The notes under the pieces are model-generated. The model had not been told where the DNA came from and searched no databases. It saw nothing but the letters and a program-made list of their open reading frames with translations. From contig BMQD01000001.1 of the NCBI GenBank assembly GCA_014647935.1, positions 124,001 to 188,000 on the forward strand: a DNA stretch of 64,000 bases, written 5' to 3'. Below are positions 51,810-60,861 of this stretch, piece after piece (the first letter of the stretch is position 1; every line of letters begins with the position of its first letter). The position numbers and the translations under genes were made by a program. Origin of the DNA: Planomonospora parontospora. Lineage in GTDB: Bacteria; Actinomycetota; Actinomycetes; Streptosporangiales; Streptosporangiaceae.

Positions 51810-52244
51810 ATGAATCCACTGAGCCGTTTCCTCCAGGTCTCCTTCATCCTGCTGGGATTCGTCTTTCTCGGTCTCGCCGTGCTGCGGGCGGGGGACTTCG
51901 GCGACTCCGACAACGTCGCGCTGGAGAGCTCGTCCGCTCTCATCTGGGACTGCAAGCCGAAGGGCGCCTCCGATCCCGGGGAGCAGAGGTGCGAGAGCGT
52001 CAAGCCCCTCGACATCCGGCTGATCGGGGAGGTGGACAACGAGGATTTCCAGTACGCGGTGGTGTTCGGCCTGATCGGCATCGGAATGCAGGCGGCGGCG
52101 GCCGCCGTCGCGGCGGGAGCCCGCCGGGCCCCCGGCCCGGGTACCGCCGCCGTCCCGGGCCCCGGCGCGCCGATGCCCACGGACCAGGGGCCGTACGGCC
52201 CGCCGCCGGGTCCGGTGCCGGGACCGGTGCCGTCCGGCCGGTGA
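51810..52244 (+). CDS. Small membrane protein, probably leaderless
   Basis: A 144-aa protein with two spans: FLQVSFILLGFVFLGLAVL near the N-terminus and YAVVFGLIGIGMQAAAAAVAA near residue 85. Between them is a polar loop with two cysteines (WDCKPKG and QRCESV) that could form a disulfide; the C-terminus is Pro/Gly-rich. TATGCT at 51796-51801 lies only eight bases before the ATG and there is no ribosome site, so a leaderless message is likely. Function unknown. Confidence 0.7.
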   Translation: MNPLSRFLQVSFILLGFVFLGLAVLRAGDFGDSDNVALESSSALIWDCKPKGASDPGEQRCESVKPLDIRLIGEVDNEDFQYAVVFGLIGIGMQAAAAAVAAGARRAPGPGTAAVPGPGAPMPTDQGPYGPPPGPVPGPVPSGR

Positions 52245-52324
52245 CCGAGGATCCCGGCCGGTGGTCGCGTGTCCCCGCCGGTGACCGCGTGTCCCGGTGG
52301 CGGACCGCGCGTCCGGGTCCGCGC

Positions 52325-53125
52325 TCAGCCCGAGGCCGTGGCGCGGGCGCGGCGGCGGACCTCCGGGACGATCAGCGGGGTGCCGCTCTGCGGGTCGGTG
52401 ATGATCTCGCAGCGCAGGTCGTAGACGTCGCGGACCAGCTCGGCGGTGACGATCTCGGCGGGGTCGCCCTCGGCCACGATCCGGCCCTCGCGCATCACGA
52501 TCAGGTGGGTGGCGTAGCGGCAGGCCTGGTTCAGGTCGTGCAGCACCGCGACCAGGGTGCGGCCCTGCTCGTGCAGGTCGGCGCAGAGGTCGAGGACCTC
52601 GATCTGGTGGGCGATGTCGAGGAAGGTCGTCGGCTCGTCGAGCAGCAGGATCGACGTCTCCTGGGCCAGCGCCATGGCCAGCCAGACGCGCTGGCGCTGG
52701 CCGCCGGAGAGCTCGTCCACGCACCGGTCGGCCAGGTCGGCCACGCCGGTCGCCTCCATGGCCGAGCCGACCGCGGTCTCGTCCTGCTTCGACCACTGCC
52801 GCATCAGCCGCTGGTGCGGGTAGCGGCCCCGGCCGACCAGGTCGGCGACGGTGATGCCGTCGGGCACGATCGAGCTCTGCGGCAGCAGGCCGAGCCGGCG
52901 GGCGACCTCCTTGGACGGCAGCGAGGTGATCAGGGAGCCGTCGAGGTGGACCGTCCCGGCCCGGGGCTTGAGCATGCGGGCCAGCGCCCGCAGCGTCGTG
53001 GACTTGCCGCACGCGTTCGGCCCGATGATCACGGTGAAGGAGCCGTCCGGGATCGCCACGTCCAGGCCGGAGGCGACCACGCGGTCGTCGTAGGAGAGCG
53101 TCAGTCCGGTGCCCTGCAGTCTCAA
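52325..53125 (-). CDS. Iron-siderophore ABC transporter ATPase
   Basis: A 266-aa FecE/FepC-type ATPase that powers siderophore uptake. Walker A GPNACGKST, signature LSGGQRQR, Walker B ILLLDEPT and the switch His in VLHDLNQ are all present. The TTG start (53125) overlaps the TGA of the upstream permease (TTGA) behind AGGAACG; TTG is the only start consistent with that coupling. It is the last gene of the operon. Confidence 0.92.
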   Translation of the reverse strand: MRLQGTGLTLSYDDRVVASGLDVAIPDGSFTVIIGPNACGKSTTLRALARMLKPRAGTVHLDGSLITSLPSKEVARRLGLLPQSSIVPDGITVADLVGRGRYPHQRLMRQWSKQDETAVGSAMEATGVADLADRCVDELSGGQRQRVWLAMALAQETSILLLDEPTTFLDIAHQIEVLDLCADLHEQGRTLVAVLHDLNQACRYATHLIVMREGRIVAEGDPAEIVTAELVRDVYDLRCEIITDPQSGTPLIVPEVRRRARATASG

Positions 53126-54171
53126 CGTCGTTCCTTCCGGAGCATGTACACCAGGTACGTGCCGCCGATCGCGGCGGTCATGATCCCCACGGGCAGCTGG
53201 ACCGGGGCCAGCAGGCGCTGCGCGGCCAGGTCGGCCGTCACCAGCAGGACCGCGCCCATCAGCGCGGAGGCGAGCATGGTGACGCCGGGGGAGCGGGTGA
53301 GCCGCCGCGCGAGCTGCGGGGCCGCCATCGCGACGAAGACCACCGGGCCGGTGGCGGCGGTGGCGACCCCGCACAGCAGCACGCCCACGGTGACCGCGGC
53401 CGCGCGCACCGGCTCGACGCGGATGCCGACGGCCTTGGCCGAGTCGTCGCCCATCTCCATCATCCGCAGCGGGCGGGAGACCAGAGCGCAGACCGGGAGC
53501 AGCAGCGCCAGGGCGCAGGCGACGGGGAGCGCGTGCTCCCAGCCGCGCCCGCCCAGGCTGCCGGTGAGCCAGGCCCCCGCGGTGGCGGCGTCGTTGATGT
53601 TGGCCCGGGTCAGCAGGTACCAGTCGGCGGAGGTGAGCAGCGCGCTGACCCCGATGCCGACGAGGATCAGCCGGTGGGCCTGCACGCCGTTGCGGAAGGA
53701 GAGCGCGTAGACCAGCAGCGCGCACGCCACGCAGCCGAGCAGCGAGCCGCCCGCGATCTGCCAGGAGGAGCCGCCCAGGACGACCGCGACGATGCCGCCG
53801 GTCGCCGCGCCCGCGGTGAACCCGATGAAGTCGGGGCTGCCGAGAGGGTTGCGGGTGATGCTCTGGAAGATCGCCCCGCTCAGCCCGAAGGCCGCGCCGA
53901 CCAGCAGGCCGGTCACGACCCGGGGCGCGCGCAGCTTCCAGACGATGAGCTCGGCGGCCGGGGTGCCCCGGCCGAAGAGCGAGCCCACGATGTCGGGGAC
54001 GGGCACGGTGAACTCGCCGGTCGACAGGGCGACCAGGCTGACGGCGACGCCCGCGGCGACGAGCAGGAGGCAGACGGCGAGGCCGCGCGGGGACAGGCGC
54101 AGCGACCAGGAGGCCAGGCGCAGGACGGTCATGGCGCGACGGACTCCGAGAGGGGGCGAGGTGGTCGTCAT
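53122..54171 (-). CDS. FecCD-type iron-siderophore permease
   Basis: A 349-aa BtuCD/FecCD permease with about nine to ten spans. FQSITRNPLGSPDFIGFTAG around residues 100-120 is the family hallmark, with GPVVFVAMAAPQLARRL near residue 260. The ATG at 54171 overlaps the preceding TGA (ATGA), so it is coupled to the partner permease. Together they form the heterodimeric pore. Confidence 0.92.
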   Translation of the reverse strand: MTTTSPPLGVRRAMTVLRLASWSLRLSPRGLAVCLLLVAAGVAVSLVALSTGEFTVPVPDIVGSLFGRGTPAAELIVWKLRAPRVVTGLLVGAAFGLSGAIFQSITRNPLGSPDFIGFTAGAATGGIVAVVLGGSSWQIAGGSLLGCVACALLVYALSFRNGVQAHRLILVGIGVSALLTSADWYLLTRANINDAATAGAWLTGSLGGRGWEHALPVACALALLLPVCALVSRPLRMMEMGDDSAKAVGIRVEPVRAAAVTVGVLLCGVATAATGPVVFVAMAAPQLARRLTRSPGVTMLASALMGAVLLVTADLAAQRLLAPVQLPVGIMTAAIGGTYLVYMLRKERR

Positions 54172-55223
54172 AGGGCGGCGAGCCTCCGGCGCCGGGCGAG
54201 GAGGATGAACACCGGCACCCCGACGACGGCCCACATGAGGCCGACCTGGATCTCGGCGGGGGAGGCGACGACCCGGCCGAGGACGTCGGCGCCGAGCAGG
54301 AGCACCGGGGTGAACACGACGGTGTACGGCAGCAGCCAGCGCTGGTCGGAGCCGGTGAGCAGGCGCACGCCGTGCGGCACGACCAGCCCGACGAACCAGA
54401 TCGGCCCGGCCGCGGCGGTCGCCGACCCGCAGAGCAGGGTGACGGCGACGGCGGTCAGCGCGCGGGTGCGGCCGACGCCCACGCCCAGGGCGCGCCCCGC
54501 CTCGTCGCCGAGCGCCAGGGCGTTGAGCGGTCCGGCCAGGGCCAGGCCCAGGACCAGCCCGGCGGCCAGGAACGGCGCGAGCCGCACGGCGACGTCGGGG
54601 GTCGGCCCGGCCAGGGAGCCGGTCAGCCAGAACCGCATCCGGTCGAAGGTGGCGCTGTCGATCCGCAGGATCGCCGAGGACGCGGCGCCGAAGACCATGC
54701 CCAGGGCCACGCCGGCCAGCGCCAGCCGTACCGGGGTGGAGCCGGCGCGGCCCGCCGAGCCCAGCGCGTAGACCAGCACGGCGGCCGCGGCCGCCCCGGC
54801 GAAGGCGAACCAGACGTAGAGGGCGGGGTCGGAGATCCCCAGCAGGCCGAGGGCGGCGGCGACGCCGAGCGCGGCGCCGCTGTTGACGCCCAGCAGGCCG
54901 GGATCGGCCAGCGGGTTGCGGGTCAGGCTCTGCATGAGCGCCCCGGCCAGGCCGAGGGCCGCGCCGACGCCGAGGCCGAGGAAGGTGCGCGGCACGCGCA
55001 GCTCCCGGATCACGGTGTGGTCGGCCGAGCCGTCCGGGGCGGTCAGCGCGTCGACGACCGTGGAGAGCGGGACGGAGCGGGACCCCACCGCGATGCTGAC
55101 CGCCGCCAGCAGCACCAGCGCTCCGACCCCGGCCAGCAGCCCCGCGGCCAGCAGGGCGGCACGCCGCGCCTGCCCGGCCCGTGCGTCGCCCGAGGCGACC
55201 GTGACCACATCGGCCGTGCTCAC
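54168..55223 (-). CDS. FecCD-type iron-siderophore permease
   Basis: A 351-aa permease with the signature MQSLTRNPLADPGLLGVNSG and GPIWFVGLVVPHGVRLL. The GTG at 55223 is chosen because AAAGGGGG lies five bases upstream; an in-frame GTG at 55238 would add five residues. It is the first gene of the leftward permease-permease-ATPase operon, divergent from the binding-protein gene, and an iron box lies 24 bases upstream. Confidence 0.92.
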   Translation of the reverse strand: MSTADVVTVASGDARAGQARRAALLAAGLLAGVGALVLLAAVSIAVGSRSVPLSTVVDALTAPDGSADHTVIRELRVPRTFLGLGVGAALGLAGALMQSLTRNPLADPGLLGVNSGAALGVAAALGLLGISDPALYVWFAFAGAAAAAVLVYALGSAGRAGSTPVRLALAGVALGMVFGAASSAILRIDSATFDRMRFWLTGSLAGPTPDVAVRLAPFLAAGLVLGLALAGPLNALALGDEAGRALGVGVGRTRALTAVAVTLLCGSATAAAGPIWFVGLVVPHGVRLLTGSDQRWLLPYTVVFTPVLLLGADVLGRVVASPAEIQVGLMWAVVGVPVFILLARRRRLAAL

Positions 55224-55246
55224 CGGGCCCCCTTTCACATCCTCGC

Positions 55247-55265
55247 TTAGGCAAGGCTAATCTAA
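55247..55265. promoter_or_regulatory. Iron box (IdeR/DmdR type)
   Basis: TTAGGCAAGGCTAATCTAA matches the IdeR/DmdR consensus TTAGGTTAGGCTAACCTAA at 16 of 19 positions. Iron-loaded repressor would silence the siderophore importer. Confidence 0.9.
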
Positions 55266-55276
55266 ACCCGAAGTAA

Positions 55277-55295
55277 TAAGGTGAGCCTATCCTTT
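55277..55295. promoter_or_regulatory. Second, weaker iron-box-like site
   Basis: TAAGGTGAGCCTATCCTTT has the same dyad layout as the first box but more mismatches. It lies 13 bases before the start of the binding-protein gene. Confidence 0.55.
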
Positions 55296-55307
55296 AGAGA
55301 GGGAAAA

Positions 55308-56336
55308 ATGTCCCTGCCTGTCCTGTCCCGGCGAGGCGTCCTGGCCGTCGGCCTCGGTGCAGCCCTGTTCGCTCTCGCCGCCTGCGGAGGCCAGCCGGAG
55401 ACCACCTCTCCCGCCGCGGGCGCCGCCTCCCCCGCCGCGGCGGAGGCCGGTCCGTGGACCTTCACCGACGACCGCGGCAAGAAGATCGACCTGCCCAAGC
55501 GGCCGACCCGGGTCGTCGCCCAGGTGGGCGCCGCCGCCGCGCTCTGGGACTTCGGCGTCCGGCCCATCGCGGTCTTCGGCCCGCACCGGCTGAAGGACGG
55601 CAGCAAGGACCCCCAGGTCGGCCCGGTCGACATCACCAAGGTCGAGTCGCTCGGCAACGTCTGGGACGAGTTCAACGTCGAGAAGTACATCTCGCTCCAG
55701 CCCGAACTGCTCGTCAGCGGCATGTACACCGCCGACAAGGACACGCTCTGGTACGTCCCGGAGAAGTCCGCCGCCACCATCGAGCAGGTCGCCCCCACGC
55801 TCGGCGTGCGGCTGGTCGGCAAGACCCTGCCCGAGGTGATCGGCCGGTACGGCGAGATCGCCGCCGCGCTCGGCGCCGACCTGAACGCCCCCGACGTGAC
55901 GGCGGCCAAGGCGAAGTTCGAGGCGGCGGGCAAGGCGCTGCCCACGCCCGAGGCGAAGAAGCTGAAGATCATGGTCATGGCGGGCGGCCCCGACTCGCTG
56001 TGGGTCGCCGACCCGAAGGACCACGTGGACGTGCGCCACTTCAAGGAGCTGGGCCTGGACGTCGTCGTGCCGGAGAAGGTCGACGAGACGGGCTTCTGGC
56101 AGACGCTGAGCTGGGAGAACGCCGACACCTACGAGGCGGACGTGATCCTCGTCGACGCCCGCACCCAGTCGATGAAGGTCGAGGAGATGATGAAGAAGCC
56201 GACCTTCGCGAAGCTCCCCGCGGTCAAGGCCGGCCAGGTCTACCCCTGGCACGCCGAGGAGCGCTACAGCTACCAGGGCTACGCGTCGGTGCTGGAGGAG
56301 CTCGCCGCGAACCTCGCCAAGGCGAAGAAGCTGTGA
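55308..56336 (+). CDS. Iron-siderophore binding lipoprotein
   Basis: A 342-aa FecB/FhuD-type binding protein (periplasmic-binding clan III). Its signal peptide (SRRGVLAVGLGAALFALAAC) has a twin-arginine-like start and the lipobox LAAC; a Pro/Ala/Thr linker follows, then the mature fold begins WTFTDDRGKKIDLPKRPTRVV, typical for this family. ATG 55308 follows AGAGAGGG. It is divergent from its permease and ATPase genes and shares the iron-box region with them. Ligand class (hydroxamate or catecholate) cannot be told. Confidence 0.92.
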   Translation: MSLPVLSRRGVLAVGLGAALFALAACGGQPETTSPAAGAASPAAAEAGPWTFTDDRGKKIDLPKRPTRVVAQVGAAAALWDFGVRPIAVFGPHRLKDGSKDPQVGPVDITKVESLGNVWDEFNVEKYISLQPELLVSGMYTADKDTLWYVPEKSAATIEQVAPTLGVRLVGKTLPEVIGRYGEIAAALGADLNAPDVTAAKAKFEAAGKALPTPEAKKLKIMVMAGGPDSLWVADPKDHVDVRHFKELGLDVVVPEKVDETGFWQTLSWENADTYEADVILVDARTQSMKVEEMMKKPTFAKLPAVKAGQVYPWHAEERYSYQGYASVLEELAANLAKAKKL

Positions 56337-56437
56337 CACCGGCCGGGGCGGAGCGGCCCCGGCCATCCGGCCGGGCGCGGAGGTCCTGACCGGCGGAGCC
56401 GCCCCGGTGGGCCGATCGGGCGGGAGGTCCCGACCGG

Positions 56438-56473
56438 CGGAGCCCCGGGATCCGCGTGGATCCCGGGGCTCCG
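56438..56473. terminator. Bidirectional hairpin terminator
   Basis: A perfect 16-bp stem (56438-56453 with 56458-56473, arm CGGAGCCCCGGGATCC) with loop GCGT, between convergent genes; it touches the stop codon of the XPB-like gene. Confidence 0.8.
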
Positions 56474-58873
56474 TTACGCGTAGGCGCCCCGGACCTCGAC
56501 GATGTCCGACAGCGGGAACTCCAGGTAGTCCCCGGCCTCCTCGCACCACGCGTCGAGCACGCCGCTGCGCAGCTCACCGTGGCTGATGGTGGCGGTCAGG
56601 CCGTCGGCCAGCGTGATCGCCGCCCGTACGCCCCGGTCCACCACGAAGCCGAGCAGGGACTGCTGGGCGGTCGGCAGCCGGGAGGCCATGCGGCCGATGA
56701 CCGCCCAGGTGCGACCCGGCGCCTGCCCGCCCTCGCAGCCGGTGGCGAGCAGCCGCCGGGCGTGCTCGCGGGGATCGGGCGCGGGCTCCGCCAGCGAATG
56801 GACCGGCTGGTCCAGCTCGGCCACCTGCCCGCCGGGCAGCAGGATCAGCCGGCCGCCGTCCTGCGGCTCCTCGATCCGGGTCCGGCGCACGGTGATCTCC
56901 CCGGTGTCGTCGACCGGCACCGGGGCGTAGCCGTTCTCGCGCAGCGCGGCCAGGGTCCGCTCGGCCGGCACCGAGCTGGCCAGCACGGTGGGCGCGAGCA
57001 GGCGCAGACCAAGCCGGGACAGCCGCCGGTGGGCGGCGATCTCGGCCAGCAGTGCCGGGTCGGAGGCCTGCACGATGCAGGCGACCGCGGTCACGGTGAC
57101 CTCCCCGTGCCGCCTGGCCACGTCGCGCACGAGGTACTCCAGGGGCTGCGGAACCGTCCCCGCCTCGGCGAGGTCGGCCAGCAGCCCGTCGGCGGTGTGG
57201 CCGGCGTCGAGCGCGCCGCGCACGCTCGCCGGGGTGAACCGCCAGACCGAGGCCGTGCCGCGCGACTCGCGCTCGGCGGCGCGGTCCAGCAGCGCCGCCA
57301 GCTCCGTCGAGGGCGGGCCGGTCACCACCGCCGTCAGGTCCGCGCCGAACAGGGCGCTGCGCCGGACGCTGGCCATGGCGCGGGTGGAGCACTCCACCAG
57401 CCCCGGATCGTGCTCGACGGCCGGGCAGGAGTCGTCGCCCTCGTCCCCGGCGCCGGCGTCCAGGGCGGCCAGCGCGCGGCCCAGATCGGTGACGGCGCCG
57501 TGCACGACGAGCCCGAGCAGCCGGGCCTCCTCCAGCACCCCCGGAGTGCACTCGGCCAGCAGCGCCGGGTCCAGGAGCGGGGCGTGCCAGTGGACGAGGC
57601 GGACCAGGCCGCCGGTGTCGGTGCAGGCCGTACTCGCCGGGAGGCGGGCCAGCACGCCGAGCACCGCCCGGCGGATCCGGGCCACCGCGGCCCCGGCGGG
57701 GTCGTCGCCGAGCACCGTGCCGTACTTGCCGCGCGTCCGGCGCAGCGACGAGCGCTCCATCCGCCACCACGCCGCCAGCAGCACCCGGAGCCGGGCCGGC
57801 GCGTCGTCCAGCCGCCAGCGGTCGAACCGGTCGGTGGGCACCAGCCCGCCGGCCGGCTCGTCCCAGGCCAGCAGGCGGGCCACCGCGCACACCTCCAGCA
57901 GCAGCCGGGTCTCGTCCTCGTCGCAGCCGGTCTCCCTGGCGACCCGGCGGACCTCCCGCACGCCGACCCCGCCGGCCTTGAGCAGCGGCAGCGGCGTCTT
58001 GGCGGTGTTCTCCAGCATGGCGGCGCAGCGCTCGACCACGTGCGGGGCGGCCAGGGTCATCAGGTGGTCGACGGTCTCCGGGTCGACCGGCAGCGTGGCG
58101 AGGTCGGGGGGATCGGGCGTGAAGGGCGGCCGGTAGTCGGGACCGCGCAGCGCGAGCGCCACCTCCCGGGGCATCTCGGCCACGTTCCAGCTGGGCCGGA
58201 AGAGCAGGCCGTGGTCGGCGGCCCACTTCTCCGGGGAGCCGGGCACGACGAACCGGCCGCCGTCCACGTCGCTGACCGGCCCGTCCCAGGCGAAGCCCTC
58301 CAGCAACCGGGCGGTGCCCTCCGGGGCGCGGGTCAGGAGGGCGGTGACCCGGCCGGCGTCGGACAGCACCTCGGCGATCGCGGCGGCCGTGCGCCGCTTG
58401 GAACCGGCGGGCAGGCCGAGCGAGCGCGCGAGCGAACGCAGGGCGTCCGCGCTGACCGTCCAGGAGTCGAGGTAGCGGGCGAGCGGTTCGCCGAGCCCGC
58501 AGGGAGACGTCCACCAGCGGGCGAGCGCGCCGGCGATCCGGATGCGGCCCTCGTCGTCCTGCCAGGCCAGGGCGTGGTCGGACAGCAGGGCGAGCCAGGG
58601 GGCCGGTGCCTCCTCGGGCACCCGCAGGAAGCGGGCCAGCTCGGCGGAGCCGACCTGGTCGCCGAGGGCCAGCGCGGCCTCCACGACCTCCAGCGCGGGC
58701 AGCGGCAGCGCGCGCAGCGCCTCCATCACGGCGAAGCCGTTGCCCAGCCGCTGGGCCAGCGTGCCCAGGCGGCGCGGCCACGGGGGAGCGATGGCGTCCG
58801 GCCGGTTGGCCAGGATCCGGGCGAGCCGCTCCTCGTCGAGGGTCTTCAACCAGCCGAGCAGGTGATCGTCCAT
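56474..58873 (-). CDS. XPB/Ssl2-like helicase-associated-domain protein
   Basis: A 799-aa cytoplasmic protein of the actinobacterial 'helicase C-terminal/XPB-Ssl2-like' group. A long Ala/Leu/Arg helical body (residues 1-550) is followed by a domain with WRFTPASVRGALDAGHTADG and the C-terminal segment VARRHGEVTVTAVACIV and LRLLAPTVLASSVPAERTL, which correspond to the Helicase_C_3 region. No Walker A or DEAH motif is visible, so it is not an active helicase on its own; in many actinobacteria a gene of this kind stands near one for an XPB-type helicase, which is not in view. Role in repair is inferred. Confidence 0.8.
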   Translation of the reverse strand: MDDHLLGWLKTLDEERLARILANRPDAIAPPWPRRLGTLAQRLGNGFAVMEALRALPLPALEVVEAALALGDQVGSAELARFLRVPEEAPAPWLALLSDHALAWQDDEGRIRIAGALARWWTSPCGLGEPLARYLDSWTVSADALRSLARSLGLPAGSKRRTAAAIAEVLSDAGRVTALLTRAPEGTARLLEGFAWDGPVSDVDGGRFVVPGSPEKWAADHGLLFRPSWNVAEMPREVALALRGPDYRPPFTPDPPDLATLPVDPETVDHLMTLAAPHVVERCAAMLENTAKTPLPLLKAGGVGVREVRRVARETGCDEDETRLLLEVCAVARLLAWDEPAGGLVPTDRFDRWRLDDAPARLRVLLAAWWRMERSSLRRTRGKYGTVLGDDPAGAAVARIRRAVLGVLARLPASTACTDTGGLVRLVHWHAPLLDPALLAECTPGVLEEARLLGLVVHGAVTDLGRALAALDAGAGDEGDDSCPAVEHDPGLVECSTRAMASVRRSALFGADLTAVVTGPPSTELAALLDRAAERESRGTASVWRFTPASVRGALDAGHTADGLLADLAEAGTVPQPLEYLVRDVARRHGEVTVTAVACIVQASDPALLAEIAAHRRLSRLGLRLLAPTVLASSVPAERTLAALRENGYAPVPVDDTGEITVRRTRIEEPQDGGRLILLPGGQVAELDQPVHSLAEPAPDPREHARRLLATGCEGGQAPGRTWAVIGRMASRLPTAQQSLLGFVVDRGVRAAITLADGLTATISHGELRSGVLDAWCEEAGDYLEFPLSDIVEVRGAYA

Positions 58874-59262
58874 CTCGCAGCTCTCTTATGGAATCGTGCG
58901 TGGGGGACTCTCCGGGAGCCGTCGGGGAGAGCGGGAAGCCGCTCCCTTCAGGGAGTGCAGGAGTCACCAACGGTAATGCAGAGGGCATTCCCATAGGGGC
59001 TGCACCACGCAGAACGCGACAAGCTTGGCCGAACGAGCGCGGTGCGGCGCACGGCGGGGGAGTGGCCGGTCCCGGGTCCGGCGGCGGGGGAAGCGCCGGG
59101 CCCGGGACCGCCGGGCGCCAGGTGAGGGGAAGAGGCGGCGCCTTTTCCGGGGAGGGCTTCGGGGCGTCCCGGAGGACGCGGTGCTTCGGGGGGGGGGCGA
59201 GGTCGGGGGGCGAGGGGACGGAGTCGGTACGGAGGGCGGCCGGAGCGCCGGGTCCGGGGCCG
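58874..59262. other. Intergenic region with a poly-G tract
   Basis: No supported gene in these 389 bases between two leftward genes. The right half is extremely G-rich on the plus strand, including a run of ten G at 59188-59197. The left part, with a relatively A/T-rich patch around 58885 and 58970-59020, probably holds the promoter of the XPB-like gene. Confidence 0.5.
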
Positions 59263-59817
59263 TCAGGCCCGCAGGACCGCCCAGACGATTTTGCCGTACG
59301 GAGCGAGCGGTGCCCAGCCCCAGCGGACGCTCAGCGACTCCACGATGTGCAGTCCCAGTCCGCCGACCTCGAGCGGAGAGGGGTCGCGGAGGGTGGGGGA
59401 TCCGGCACCCGGGTCGTTGAGCGCGCACACGACCATGCGGTCCCTGCGGATCAGTGACAGCCGGACCGGTTCCCTGGTGCGGTCCGCGGCCAGCCGGAGA
59501 CCGTGCCTGATGGCGTTGGTGGCCAGCTCCGAGACGACGATCCCCATGTTCTCGCCGAGGTCGTCGAGCCGCCAACCGGAGAGCGTCCCGGTCGCGAAGC
59601 TGCGCGCGGAGTGCACCGACTCGGCGTGCGGAGGGAGCACGAAGGTGGCGCTGGCCGCCGAACCGGCCGCCGGGAGGCCGGACGGCGCCGGAGACGAGGA
59701 GGGCGCGGTCAGGAGGTCACGCGCCGGATCGGGCCACCAGCCGACGGGGGGCCACCAGTCGAGCGCCGTCCAGGCGGGGCGCGGGGGCGCGATGTGGGCG
59801 GACTGCACGCAGATCAT
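59263..59817 (-). CDS. Anti-sigma-type HATPase domain protein
   Basis: A 184-aa soluble ATP-binding protein of the RsbW/SpoIIAB-like superfamily. A variable Pro/Ser/Trp-rich N-terminus of about 60 residues precedes the ATPase fold with the N-box IVVSELATNAIRHG and G-boxes ALNDPGAGSP and GLGLHIVESLSVRWG. ATG 59817 is the best start in the frame. It is divergent from an XRE regulator gene followed by a DUF397 gene, a triad repeated many times in filamentous actinobacteria (abaA/whiJ/bldB-type clusters), linked to development and antibiotic control. Confidence 0.85.
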   Translation of the reverse strand: MICVQSAHIAPPRPAWTALDWWPPVGWWPDPARDLLTAPSSSPAPSGLPAAGSAASATFVLPPHAESVHSARSFATGTLSGWRLDDLGENMGIVVSELATNAIRHGLRLAADRTREPVRLSLIRRDRMVVCALNDPGAGSPTLRDPSPLEVGGLGLHIVESLSVRWGWAPLAPYGKIVWAVLRA

Positions 59818-59834
59818 GATGGCCTGAACTCCCG

Positions 59835-59878
59835 TGCATGTGCAAGAGCGAATGCACGTGCACGAGGTGGTTGCAACC
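59835..59878. promoter_or_regulatory. Three successive dyads in the divergent ATPase-XRE promoter
   Basis: TGCATGTGCA (59835-59844, imperfect), TGCACGTGCA (59853-59862, perfect) and GGTTGCAACC (59869-59878, perfect) have centres 18 and 16 bp apart. They are candidate operators for the XRE protein. Confidence 0.5.
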
Positions 59879-59994
59879 GCTACGGTTACCCCTGTTTCGG
59901 TAATCCGGAAGGAAAGGGGATCTTGTCCGCGGTCGGGGATTCCCGGGCCGCGAAGTGACACACTGTCGATCAGGAAGCGAGCAAGGAGCACCAC

Positions 59995-60861
59995 GTGTCC
60001 ATCGATCCGCCGGGTACCGGTTCCACTGTTCGGCGCATCATGCTCGGCGCGAGCCTGCGCCGGCTGCGGGAGGAGAAGGGGCTCACCCGGGAGGTGGCCG
60101 GATTCCACATCCGCGCCTCCGAGTCCAAGATCAGCCGCATGGAACTGGGACGCGTCGGCTTCAAGACGCGCGACGTGGAGGACCTGCTCACCCTGTACGG
60201 CGTGCTCGACGACGCGGAGCGGCGCAGCCTGCTGGAGATGGTCCGCGAGGCGAACACCCCCGGGTGGTGGCACAAGTACGGCGACCTGCTGCCGAACTGG
60301 TTCGCCACCTACGTGGGACTGGAGGAGGCGGCGAACGTGATCCGCACCTACGAGGTGCAGTTCGTGCCCGGTCTCCTGCAGACGTCGGCCTACGCGCGCA
60401 CCGTGATCCGGCTGGGCCACCCGGACGTGCCGGACGCCGAGATCGAGCGCCGCGTGCACATGCGCATGCAGCGGCAGGAGCGCCTGACGAAGAAGGACGG
60501 ACCCCGCCTGTGGGCCGTCATCGACGAGGCGGCGCTGAAACGGCCGATCGGAGGCCGGGAGGTCATGTGCGAGCAGCTCCGGCACCTGCTGGAGGTGGCC
60601 ACCCTCCCCAACATCACCATCCAGGTGATGCCCTTCCGGTTCGGCATGCACGCGGCCGAGGGCGGCGCGTTCAGCATCCTGCGATTCCCCCAGTCCGACC
60701 TGTCGGACGTCGTCTATGTCGAGCAGCTCTGGGGTGCCCTCTACCTGGACAAACGTGAGGACATCGACCCCTACCTCACGGCCATGGAGCAGCTGTGCGT
60801 GGAGAGCACCACGCCCGGGGGCACCGCCGAGATCCTCGGCGACCTTCTCAGAGAGATGTAA
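59995..60861 (+). CDS. XRE-family regulator with DUF5753 domain (WhiJ-like)
   Basis: A 288-aa regulator: HTH_31/XRE domain (residues 16-70; LRRLREEKGLTREVAGFHIR, then ASESKISRMELGR) followed by a DUF5753 domain (about 90-280; VQFVPGLLQTSAYARTVI and ITIQVMPFRFGMHA are its hallmarks). The GTG start follows AAGGAG. It is immediately followed by a DUF397 gene: the TAA and the next ATG abut. WhiJ-like proteins work with BldB/DUF397 partners as developmental repressors; that model is applied here by homology. Confidence 0.92.
   Translation: MSIDPPGTGSTVRRIMLGASLRRLREEKGLTREVAGFHIRASESKISRMELGRVGFKTRDVEDLLTLYGVLDDAERRSLLEMVREANTPGWWHKYGDLLPNWFATYVGLEEAANVIRTYEVQFVPGLLQTSAYARTVIRLGHPDVPDAEIERRVHMRMQRQERLTKKDGPRLWAVIDEAALKRPIGGREVMCEQLRHLLEVATLPNITIQVMPFRFGMHAAEGGAFSILRFPQSDLSDVVYVEQLWGALYLDKREDIDPYLTAMEQLCVESTTPGGTAEILGDLLREM

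Noticed and set aside
56456-58996. Long plus-strand frame opposite the XPB-like gene
   Set aside because: Gln/Gly/Arg/His-rich shadow without domain.
58542-59457. Plus-strand frames near the poly-G region
   Set aside because: Low-complexity Gly/Arg translations without a ribosome site; the real genes there are on the minus strand.
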